Positions 1 to 5,292 of a stretch of 10,891 bases of DNA are shown piece by piece (position 1 is the stretch's first letter; every line of letters begins with the position of its first letter). The notes below the pieces were generated by a model. It searched no databases. It was not told the DNA's origin and saw nothing but the letters and a program-made list of their open reading frames with translations. Source of the stretch: an uncultured Dechloromonas sp. Its GTDB lineage: Bacteria; Pseudomonadota; Gammaproteobacteria; Burkholderiales; Rhodocyclaceae. The stretch is from contig CAMKYP010000097.1 in NCBI GenBank assembly GCA_946477505.1, positions 1-10,891 of the forward strand. Reading direction: 5' to 3'. The translations under genes were made by a program, and so were the position numbers.

Positions 1-49
1 TGGCTGCCGAATACCTCACTCTGAAAAACAAGGTGGGTTCGCCGGGGGC
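1..49. other. Non-coding or boundary stretch after the truncated helicase
   Basis: These 49 bases lie downstream of the stop of the minus-strand helicase gene. Translating the minus strand past the stop in all three frames does not give the expected continuation of a UvrD-like helicase (no motif V or VI text). I could not recognise a mobile-element end or a terminator here. It may be the junction of a rearrangement that removed the helicase C-terminus, but the window ends too soon to tell. Confidence 0.3.
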
Positions 50-1600
50 TTACATCTGTTCAATCTGCTTATTGAACCGACAGAGCACCGCCATTTCGTT
101 GTATGCGATACCCGTGGCAGCGCGCTGTTTCAGCCATTCCACTAGCCCCTCTGCCTCAGCGGACATGGATTGAAACCGACGAACTAGCGGTTTTCGTCCG
201 TTTCTTCCGCCTGCATCAGGATGAATCAGCGGAACTTCCTCCGTACCCGATGCCTCGTCGATATAAGCTGACAGGAATTGATACGAGAAATCGAGCGCCT
301 CGACGGTATTCCGGTAATTGACCTTGAGGATGGTGCTGCGGCCCGCTGCTTTGACACCCAAGCTAGCCCACGACACCGAGCGTCTCTTTTTCTCGCCATA
401 GATGCTCTGCGCATCATCGTAGAGCAACAAAAGCGAATTGGTTTCGGGATCGATCATCTGGACCAGCAGCTTGAACCATTCGGGCTCAAAGTCATGGCCC
501 TCGTCGATCAAGATGGCTGAGTATTGCGCCCTTGGCACCCTACCGGATTCCGCACCAGCGATCACGGCTTCAACTTGCCGATCCCAGATCGGCCGATCCG
601 ACTTTTCAAGTTCAAGCTGGTACAGATCGCACATGGCCTTGCTCCAGCCATGGAAGTGCCGCACCTGAACGTTGTCACCGGCACCGCGCTCCTTAAGCAT
701 CTCCGTGAGTTTCGCCGCCAAGGTCTTGTTGTAACAAAGCACCAGAATCGGCTTTGCCATGTTGAGTTTGTCGAGGTGCAAGCAGCGGAAAGCGAGCAGC
801 AGCGTTTTGCCCGAGCCCGCAACACCGTGAATGATGCGATGACCTTCGCCGAGATTGCGGGCAATCTTTTCCTGATGGGTATCCATCACCTTAATCAGTT
901 CAGGCAGGAACTGATTGATTTTTCCGTTCTTGTCCGGCCCTTCGCCCTCGGGGCCGAACAGCCCCAATTGGTTGATACGGATTTCAGGAAAGAGGTGCCA
1001 GCGTACGCGGTCGATACGCGCCAGCGACAGCAAGCCGCCAAAACTGTACTGGAACATGTCCCACAACCGTTGCTGAAGCAATTCAGCATCAACCGTCTCG
1101 GTGATTTCGTCCTGGCAAATGACTCGATCACCCGGTATTGCCTGATCCAGGCCGCTTTCCTGAAACTGGCGGCGAGTGATATTGGTCAGGACAACACCGA
1201 ACCCCCAGGGCAACAGGAGGTGGCCATGGTAACGACCGGGCTCCTGCTGAACCAGCAGCGGGTCGCGCTCCAGCATTTCCTTGATCGCAATGGCGTAGCC
1301 CCGTGCTTGCTCAAGCGGATTCACCTCGGTCTTCGGGCCACGGTCCGTAATGATTTCGGCCCGGAAACGATCCATGCTGCGAATCGTGGGCAACTTCCAA
1401 TCCTTGACCTCCAAGGTCAGGATGCCGCGCCCCGGATGCAACACGATGAAATCCGGCCGTAGTTGCTTACTGCCGACGGGGACATTGATCCAACAGCAGT
1501 AATCGTCTTCCAGAGTACGGAACAAACAGGTGGCAAAGCGACGCTCGCCCGCCGTCAGTTTCAAATTCTTGGAATGAATATCCGGGAAGAACAGGGCCAT
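50..1600 (-). CDS. NERD nuclease-domain / UvrD-like superfamily 1 helicase, C-terminally truncated
   Basis: A probable DNA-processing or defence protein that joins a nuclease-related (NERD) domain to an SF1 helicase. The N-terminal NERD domain (about residues 10-140) shows the D-ExK nuclease signature at D50, E64 and K66. The helicase part has Walker A GVAGSGKT (259-266), motif Ia around YNKTLAAKL (290-298), a Walker B/DEGH box (366-369), motif III-like DDAQSIY (395-401) and motif IV NYRN (428-431). It then reaches the strand AVLCRFNKQIEQM and stops at residue 516. Full UvrD-like enzymes continue with motifs V and VI, including the arginine finger, so about 100 or more residues appear to be lost and ATPase activity is doubtful. 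The ATG at 1600 is preceded only by an A-rich stretch, without a clear Shine-Dalgarno. The family call is strong. The truncation is seen directly, but its cause is unknown; it could also be a natural short form. Confidence 0.85.
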   Translation of the reverse strand: MALFFPDIHSKNLKLTAGERRFATCLFRTLEDDYCCWINVPVGSKQLRPDFIVLHPGRGILTLEVKDWKLPTIRSMDRFRAEIITDRGPKTEVNPLEQARGYAIAIKEMLERDPLLVQQEPGRYHGHLLLPWGFGVVLTNITRRQFQESGLDQAIPGDRVICQDEITETVDAELLQQRLWDMFQYSFGGLLSLARIDRVRWHLFPEIRINQLGLFGPEGEGPDKNGKINQFLPELIKVMDTHQEKIARNLGEGHRIIHGVAGSGKTLLLAFRCLHLDKLNMAKPILVLCYNKTLAAKLTEMLKERGAGDNVQVRHFHGWSKAMCDLYQLELEKSDRPIWDRQVEAVIAGAESGRVPRAQYSAILIDEGHDFEPEWFKLLVQMIDPETNSLLLLYDDAQSIYGEKKRRSVSWASLGVKAAGRSTILKVNYRNTVEALDFSYQFLSAYIDEASGTEEVPLIHPDAGGRNGRKPLVRRFQSMSAEAEGLVEWLKQRAATGIAYNEMAVLCRFNKQIEQM

Positions 1601-1663
1601 GATTTTCTTTTAGCTTTCGGATGCACCCAGCCTCGAAATCGCGCAGGCTGTGCAGGCTTTGTC

Positions 1664-1692
1664 ATTATCGAGAAGCATTTTCCGCTTCTTTA
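1664..1692 (-). promoter_or_regulatory. Possible promoter of the NERD-helicase gene
   Basis: Reading the minus strand, GATAAT (1669-1664) is a near-consensus -10 box. The hexamer 17 bp upstream, TAAAGA (1692-1687), matches the -35 consensus at only three of six positions. A 6-bp inverted repeat (AGAAGC at 1671-1676, GCTTCT at 1684-1689) sits between them and could be an operator or chance. The implied leader of roughly 55-60 bases can fold a stem from 1623-1653 (GCAC/GTGC plus AGCCT/AGGCT with a 2-base bulge). Confidence 0.3.
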
Positions 1693-1734
1693 CTTGGCGA
1701 TGGAATATCTTGAATGGCATACCTTGTGACACAG

Positions 1735-1941
1735 CTACTGCGAAAACCACAAACCGTCTACGTACAGGCTGGCGAAGTTAGCAAAGTCTTGTTCCGGTTC
1801 CTTCCCTCGATATACGGTGAAAACGCCACCGCAGAGCACAACGTGCTTTATCAAAGGTGGCCGCGCACCAGTTAGCCGCCCCCAGTCTCGCCCTTTGCGG
1901 TAGAGGCAACCAGTCTCCCCGGAATACCTTTTCTCCTCCAT
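1735..1941 (-). CDS. Doubtful small ORF, 68 aa, unrecognised
   Basis: An open frame of 68 codons lies in the gap between the helicase and the peptidase gene. Its C-terminal half (about residues 32-68, HVVLCGGVFTVYRGKEPEQD onward) has a protein-like composition, whereas the first 30 residues look random. There is no Shine-Dalgarno before the ATG at 1941. It could be the decayed C-terminus of a lost gene or chance. I recognise no family and assign no function. Confidence 0.2.
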   Translation of the reverse strand: MEEKRYSGETGCLYRKGRDWGRLTGARPPLIKHVVLCGGVFTVYRGKEPEQDFANFASLYVDGLWFSQ

Positions 1942-2000
1942 CCGATTTGGCGGGGCGGCGCTGTCGTGCGTGCTTTCAACCCATCATTTGGAGCAATACC

Positions 2001-2489
2001 ATGACCGCAGCAAACACCAACACGCTTTCTTTCCAACCGGCCTTCACTCGGGTTCAGCAGACCGAGTACAACGACTGCGCCTTCGCGTGTATCGCCATGC
2101 TGGCCGGCAAGACCATCGCGGAAGTCCGTCAGGTCGCCATCGAGAAATTCAAGCATCCGAAGCACGGTCCTTATTGGCTCGACGAAGCGATTATTTCAAA
2201 GCTTCTGACGCATTACGGCTGGGTTGGCACGGTATACAAGGCAAGTACCGGCATTGCATCGTTGCCAGATATTGCTCTGGGTATGGGCGAATACAATTCC
2301 GAGACCGAAATCGGCAGGCATGTCCTGTTCCATCGCTTCACACCCCAAGGCGCAAAACAGCCGGTGGAATACATCATTGATCCGGCTTTCTGGATCGAGG
2401 AGAAGCAGCAGGTTCGCACCGACATCAAGGGTTTCCCGATTGCTTGGTACATCGGCGTGCATCCGATGCAAAAAACAACTGCGAAGTAG
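2001..2489 (+). CDS. C39-like papain-fold cysteine peptidase, stand-alone
   Basis: A 162-aa protein with the layout of a peptidase family C39-like fold. Q20 lies six residues before C26 in a VQQTEYNDCAFACIAML context, which matches the oxyanion Gln and nucleophile Cys of C39 enzymes. A later H107 (RHVLFHRF) and D127 (YIIDPAF) match the catalytic His and Asp/Pro-Ala positions. Classical C39 domains are fused to ABC exporters and cleave double-glycine leaders of bacteriocins. This one is free, with no transmembrane segment, signal peptide or transporter nearby, so its substrate is unknown. The ATG at 2001 is chosen over upstream starts because GGAG lies 7 bases before it and the homology-like region begins soon after. 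The next gene starts 3 bases beyond the stop, which suggests co-translation. The fold call is by motif only; it could be an inactive relative. Confidence 0.65.
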   Translation: MTAANTNTLSFQPAFTRVQQTEYNDCAFACIAMLAGKTIAEVRQVAIEKFKHPKHGPYWLDEAIISKLLTHYGWVGTVYKASTGIASLPDIALGMGEYNSETEIGRHVLFHRFTPQGAKQPVEYIIDPAFWIEEKQQVRTDIKGFPIAWYIGVHPMQKTTAK

Positions 2490-2492
2490 AGC

Positions 2493-3026
2493 GTGCAGCC
2501 GAACACGCTTCATCCGGCGTTGATCGGTCAGCGGCTTGCTGCGGTGCAGGTTTTTGAACCGCAGCAAGCCCCGTTACCGTCAAGGGGCACATTCGGGCAG
2601 CCACTGCTGTTTGGCGGCGTAGCCCTCGTCTTCGAGCACCAGGCATTGATACTGACTTCGCCGCTCCGCTACCGCTTGAAACCGTTGGGCAGTTACTACG
2701 GCTTGTCGGATGGCAGGAGCGTCTCCTTGGGGTACAGAATCATCCTCTGCGATACCGACGAACTGGACGCCTTGCTACCCATAGCGGCTTGCCTACCTCA
2801 TTGGCCGGGATGGAAGGCCTATTCACTGTCTGCCATCGGTGACACATTGAAGTCGTTGCAGGTCGTCGCATCCCGCTGGGTAACGAATTGCTGGGAAGTT
2901 GAGTTGTCCTTTGAGGCAGAACTACGGTATTGCCTACGCTACCACCCCGCACCAGCCGGCGTTATCGAGGTGGCATGCGGTATGGGCGAGGTTACTCGTC
3001 CTGAGTCGCTTCCATCGCAAGCGTAG
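2493..3026 (+). CDS. Hypothetical protein, partner of the C39-like peptidase
   Basis: A 177-aa protein that I do not recognise. It starts with GTG 3 bases after the stop of the C39-like gene, so the two are probably one operon and may act together. The sequence has no signal peptide or obvious membrane helix. It is rich in leucine, with a TSPLRYRLKPLGSYYGLSDG segment in the middle and several aromatic residues in the second half (HWPGWKAYSL, NCWEVELSF). The end overlaps the convergent regulator gene by 35 bases. The GTG start is supported by position only, as no strong Shine-Dalgarno is visible. It could be an immunity or substrate-type partner of the peptidase, but nothing in the sequence proves this. 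Confidence 0.6.
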   Translation: MQPNTLHPALIGQRLAAVQVFEPQQAPLPSRGTFGQPLLFGGVALVFEHQALILTSPLRYRLKPLGSYYGLSDGRSVSLGYRIILCDTDELDALLPIAACLPHWPGWKAYSLSAIGDTLKSLQVVASRWVTNCWEVELSFEAELRYCLRYHPAPAGVIEVACGMGEVTRPESLPSQA

Positions 3027-3255
3027 ATTCTTCCTCAACCATAATGCTCATCGAGACGCCGAAGGCCAGGGCAATCTTGGCGATATTGCGGATTGAGATA
3101 TTTCGCTCGCCACGCTCACATGAAGACACGTAGTTGATGTGAAGCCCGGCCAACTCGGCAAGCCTTTCCTGCGTCAATCCACGCTCCTTGCGGAGTCGCT
3201 TCATGTTCGCTGCAAACAGGCGCTGCGCTGCAAGGTCATCGGACTTGGAATTCAC
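2992..3255 (-). CDS. XRE-family / C-protein-like helix-turn-helix regulator
   Basis: A small DNA-binding regulator, 87 aa from the start chosen here. The whole protein is essentially one HTH_XRE domain: NMKRLRKERGLTQERLAELAG leads into the recognition-helix region LHINYVSSCERGERNISIRNI (about residues 28-58), then IAKIALAFGVSM. The ERGERNIS signature with a following NI-KIA helix resembles controller (C) proteins of restriction-modification systems as well as other small XRE repressors. I chose GTG at 3255 because a strong AGGGGGTGA lies upstream (3280-3272, spacing somewhat long) and the family usually begins near this point. An alternative GTG at 3291 would add 12 unlike residues. Operator 1 covers the chosen start codon, so autoregulation is likely. 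It diverges from the lipoprotein-hydrolase pair and overlaps the 3' end of the convergent hypothetical gene. Confidence 0.85.
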   Translation of the reverse strand: MNSKSDDLAAQRLFAANMKRLRKERGLTQERLAELAGLHINYVSSCERGERNISIRNIAKIALAFGVSMSIMVEEESTLAMEATQDE

Positions 3256-3267
3256 ACTCGAAGTGTG
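3253..3267. promoter_or_regulatory. Operator 1, inverted repeat CACAC-N5-GTGTG
   Basis: A perfect 5-bp-arm inverted repeat (CACAC TCGAA GTGTG; the arms extend to CACACT/AGTGTG around CGA) centred at 3260. It covers the likely GTG start codon of the XRE regulator and lies 38 bp from operator 2. Binding here would block transcription or translation start of the regulator itself. Confidence 0.6.
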
Positions 3268-3290
3268 TCTTTCACCCCCTAAACAAACCA

Positions 3291-3305
3291 CACACGATGA
3301 GTGTG
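3291..3305. promoter_or_regulatory. Operator 2, inverted repeat CACAC-N5-GTGTG
   Basis: CACAC GATGA GTGTG centred at 3298. The 17-bp segment 3292-3308 (ACACGATGAGTGTGATT) is repeated exactly in inverted orientation at 3326-3342. It overlaps the candidate -35 of the lipoprotein promoter (3300-3305). Confidence 0.65.
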
Positions 3306-3328
3306 ATTTATCGAGATGCCATTAGAAT
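3300..3328 (+). promoter_or_regulatory. Candidate promoter for the lipoprotein-hydrolase operon
   Basis: TAGAAT (3323-3328) is a good -10 box, with a poor -35 (AGTGTG, 3300-3305) 17 bp upstream inside operator 2. A facing candidate on the minus strand has GATAAA (3312-3307) as -10 and GAGTGT (3335-3330) as -35 inside operator 3. Both -35 elements are weak and lie inside operators, so the regulator could repress or, as C proteins do, activate. Assigned by eye only. Confidence 0.35.
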
Positions 3329-3343
3329 CACACTCATCGTGTT
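3329..3343. promoter_or_regulatory. Operator 3, inverted repeat CACAC-N5-GTGTT
   Basis: CACAC TCATC GTGTT centred at 3336, 38 bp from operator 2. It is the reverse complement of the operator 2 segment over 17 bp (3326-3342 against 3292-3308). It lies at the expected transcription start of the lipoprotein gene and just before its Shine-Dalgarno (GGAG, 3349-3352). Confidence 0.6.
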
Positions 3344-3357
3344 TATATGGAGTCAAT

Positions 3358-4266
3358 ATGAAGCTTTCCCGTTTTTTCCTCCCCGTCATTTGCATGTTCG
3401 CAGCCTTGTCGGGATGTTCATCCAAACCCGAGACCGCTGATATTCAGAAGGATTTGGCCGCGGCCTATGCTTGCCCGTTGATCGAGCTATCTGATGTGAA
3501 GAAAGTGGATGGCGCCGAAGCCAACGGCAAACTCTATGAAGTCACCTTCACGCATACCGTCAGCGTGAAAGGTGGAGCCGATGCAGCAGCCAAACTGTTC
3601 TCCGAATGGGCGTATCTCGAAGCACAGGTACAGCCAACGCAGATCGCCCTGGATAAGGCCTACTTTGATGCCGATGTCAGAGCGGCTCAGGGGCAACTTC
3701 CCGGTGGGCGTAATGCCGACCCGGAAGTACAACGCCTGAGCAAAGCCAAGGAACAATTGGCAGCGCGTCTGGCCGTGCTGATGCCCTGCGAAACGATAGA
3801 GGCAGTGACGCGTCTGCAAGTCATGCGTACCGCTGCCGAAGAAGCTGCAAAGTCAGGCCAAGCGCAGATTGCGGTTCCGGTGGCGATCAAGGTGCGTGGC
3901 AACGGGCATATGGGCAAAGCAGAAAGCGGCTGGCACTTTGCCGACATGCCGGCCTTCAGCACGGTAGAGATCGTTACCACATCGGCCACCTACCCGCGTT
4001 TCAAGTCTGAGGCTACGGCAAGCAGTGTAGCCTCAGGGAATGAGCGCCGACTGGTCGGCAAGATGCGTGGCGGGCTCACCGATAGCTGCCTTGAAGTGAC
4101 GGCGGGCGCTGAAACCAAATGCTATAACCTGCCGGCAGATTCAGAGTTGGCCGCACGTATCTTCAATGCCTGCAAGGATGGCGACGCGTGTGCGATTACC
4201 GGCCAATTCGATGACAAGGGCGAGCGCCTGACTCAGTTCAGCAAGGTCGAGAAGGCCGCTCAGTAA
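3358..4266 (+). CDS. Predicted outer-membrane or periplasmic lipoprotein, function unknown
   Basis: A 302-aa exported lipoprotein. The N-terminus MKLSRFFLPVICMFAALSGC has a basic start, a hydrophobic core and a lipobox LSGC with the lipidated cysteine at residue 20. The mature part is soluble in character, with a helical, alanine/glutamine-rich segment around residues 75-145 and six further cysteines (in YACPLIE, LMPCETI, TDSCLEV, TKCYNLP, NACKDG and DACAIT) that could form disulfides in the periplasm. I recognise no catalytic motif. The ATG at 3358 is chosen because GGAG precedes it at 6-9 bases and the signal peptide begins there; an upstream ATG at 3316 would spoil the signal and lie among the operators. 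It is divergent from the XRE regulator, whose operators cover its promoter, and 22 bases ahead of the hydrolase gene. Confidence 0.75.
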   Translation: MKLSRFFLPVICMFAALSGCSSKPETADIQKDLAAAYACPLIELSDVKKVDGAEANGKLYEVTFTHTVSVKGGADAAAKLFSEWAYLEAQVQPTQIALDKAYFDADVRAAQGQLPGGRNADPEVQRLSKAKEQLAARLAVLMPCETIEAVTRLQVMRTAAEEAAKSGQAQIAVPVAIKVRGNGHMGKAESGWHFADMPAFSTVEIVTTSATYPRFKSEATASSVASGNERRLVGKMRGGLTDSCLEVTAGAETKCYNLPADSELAARIFNACKDGDACAITGQFDDKGERLTQFSKVEKAAQ

Positions 4267-4288
4267 TCAAGAAAGAAGAGGCGTTGCG

Positions 4289-5056
4289 ATGAAAGCTTGG
4301 TTTGCAGCATTGGCGTTGTCCGTCTTCGCGATGAGTTGCAACGCCGAAGGTACGTTGTTCAAAGTACCGACTCGGGAGGGGGTCACCACGACCTTGTTCT
4401 GGGAAACCGTCCCGAATGCGAAAGCGACGGTATTCCTCTTTCCTGGGGGTGGCGGTGGCTTTGGCAAGGTGGAAGACGGCAAGGCGATGGGTAATAACTT
4501 CCTAGTTCGCTCGGAGCCGTATTTCCTCGCCAATGGGTTCAACGTGGCCATCTTCGGACGGCCCAGCGACTCGGAAGAACTCGACTACCCCGACCGGATC
4601 AGCGATACGCACATGACGGACGTGCGCAAGGTGCTGGAGTTCGTGAAAACGAAATCAGATGCGCCAGTTTGGGTGGTGGGCACCAGCCGGGGCACTATCT
4701 CCGCGACAGCTTCGGCCATCAATCTTCAAAACAACATCGCGGGACTGGTTCTGACCTCCAGCGTGGTCAACTACAAGAAGGTTGGGGCAATTCCAAAACA
4801 GGACTTGGCGGCAATCAGGATTCCGGTTCTGGTAGTGCATCACAGCAAGGATGAGTGCGTACTGTGTCGCCCCTATGAAGTGCCAGCCATCCTACGGGGG
4901 CTAACCAATGCACCCGTGAAGAAGGAAATTATGGTTGACGGCGGGGCAAATCCTAGCGGAGATGTTTGTGCCGCCCTGCACTGGCATGGATTCATTGGGA
5001 TGGAACAGGAGGCAGTTAAGCTAATCTCGAATTGGATTAACGCCCCTACGGATTGA
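4289..5056 (+). CDS. Secreted alpha/beta-hydrolase-fold protein
   Basis: A 255-aa probable periplasmic serine hydrolase. Residues 1-19 form a signal peptide (MKAWFAALALSVFAMSCNA, cleavage likely after CNA). The alpha/beta-hydrolase signs are a glycine-rich oxyanion-hole loop FPGGGGGFG (51-59), the nucleophile elbow GTSRGT with S133, an acid in HHSKDEC (D188) and a late histidine in LHWHGFIG (H231 or H233). Paired cysteines C190 and C193, with C227, may be disulfide-bonded. The substrate is unknown; the fold covers esterases, dienelactone-hydrolase-like enzymes and peptidases. GAAGAGG precedes the ATG at a normal distance. It follows the lipoprotein gene by 22 bases and is almost certainly co-transcribed under control of the XRE operators, so the two probably act together in the envelope. 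Confidence 0.75.
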   Translation: MKAWFAALALSVFAMSCNAEGTLFKVPTREGVTTTLFWETVPNAKATVFLFPGGGGGFGKVEDGKAMGNNFLVRSEPYFLANGFNVAIFGRPSDSEELDYPDRISDTHMTDVRKVLEFVKTKSDAPVWVVGTSRGTISATASAINLQNNIAGLVLTSSVVNYKKVGAIPKQDLAAIRIPVLVVHHSKDECVLCRPYEVPAILRGLTNAPVKKEIMVDGGANPSGDVCAALHWHGFIGMEQEAVKLISNWINAPTD

Positions 5057-5077
5057 GCAGGCTTGAAAAGCCGGCTC
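5055..5077 (+). terminator. Hairpin at the end of the hydrolase gene
   Basis: GAGC-A-GGCTT, loop GAA, AAGCC-G-GCTC forms a 9-bp stem with one mismatch. It begins within the TGA stop codon of the hydrolase gene. No run of T follows, so it is a weak or Rho-assisted terminator, or an mRNA 3'-end stabiliser. Confidence 0.4.
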
Positions 5078-5292
5078 CTCTGCATAAGTAGCCATCCAGT
5101 CGTACATTTCGTCCGGCAGCCTTCGTCATGGACAGAGGCTAACGCTACTCGCAATACTTTGGGCGACTTGAATCGGCATGAGGAGACCCTTCGCTATCCC
5201 CGCTCATTCAATTAACATGTTCCCTTTCCAAACGATTTTGCAGGCGAACGGGCATCCCATGCGTCAGAGCTACATAGTCAGCAAGCTAAGCC
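5078..5292. other. Intergenic region before the restriction operon
   Basis: About 215 bases separate the hydrolase hairpin from hsdR. The promoter of the type I operon should be here, but I find no convincing -35/-10 pair. TTAACAT in the CAATTAACATG stretch near 5212-5221 is a possible -10 without a good partner. No CTGT-N8-ACAG box, no CACAC-N5-GTGTG operator and no credible small ORF are visible. Confidence 0.35.

Larger units (their letters stand above)
1601..2000. other. Intergenic stretch of about 400 bases
   Basis: This region separates the minus-strand helicase from the plus-strand peptidase gene. Apart from the possible helicase promoter and the doubtful small ORF, I see only the Shine-Dalgarno of the next gene (GGAG just before 2001). 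No RNA gene, terminator or repeat is evident. An open frame on the plus strand extends back to 1857, but it lacks a ribosome binding site and protein-like sequence before residue 1 of the peptidase. Confidence 0.4.

Noticed and set aside
1..49. A second IS21 end at the left edge that would explain the helicase truncation
   Set aside because: No TTGACCA-type repeats or TGT...ACA terminus like those at 10839-10891 are present here.
524..1462. A 312-codon open frame on the plus strand
   Set aside because: It lies fully antisense to the NERD-helicase, whose motifs are unmistakable. Its translation has no recognisable motif and no ribosome binding site.
1857..2000. An N-terminal extension of the C39-like peptidase
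   Set aside because: The upstream frame is open but lacks a Shine-Dalgarno and its residues look random, whereas the ATG at 2001 has GGAG at a good distance.
5078..5160. A possible coding relic on the minus strand after the hydrolase gene
   Set aside because: A short stretch read as protein-like (RRLPDEMYDWMATYAEEPAF), but it is flanked by a stop and continues only as a shadow of the hydrolase gene, with no start signal.
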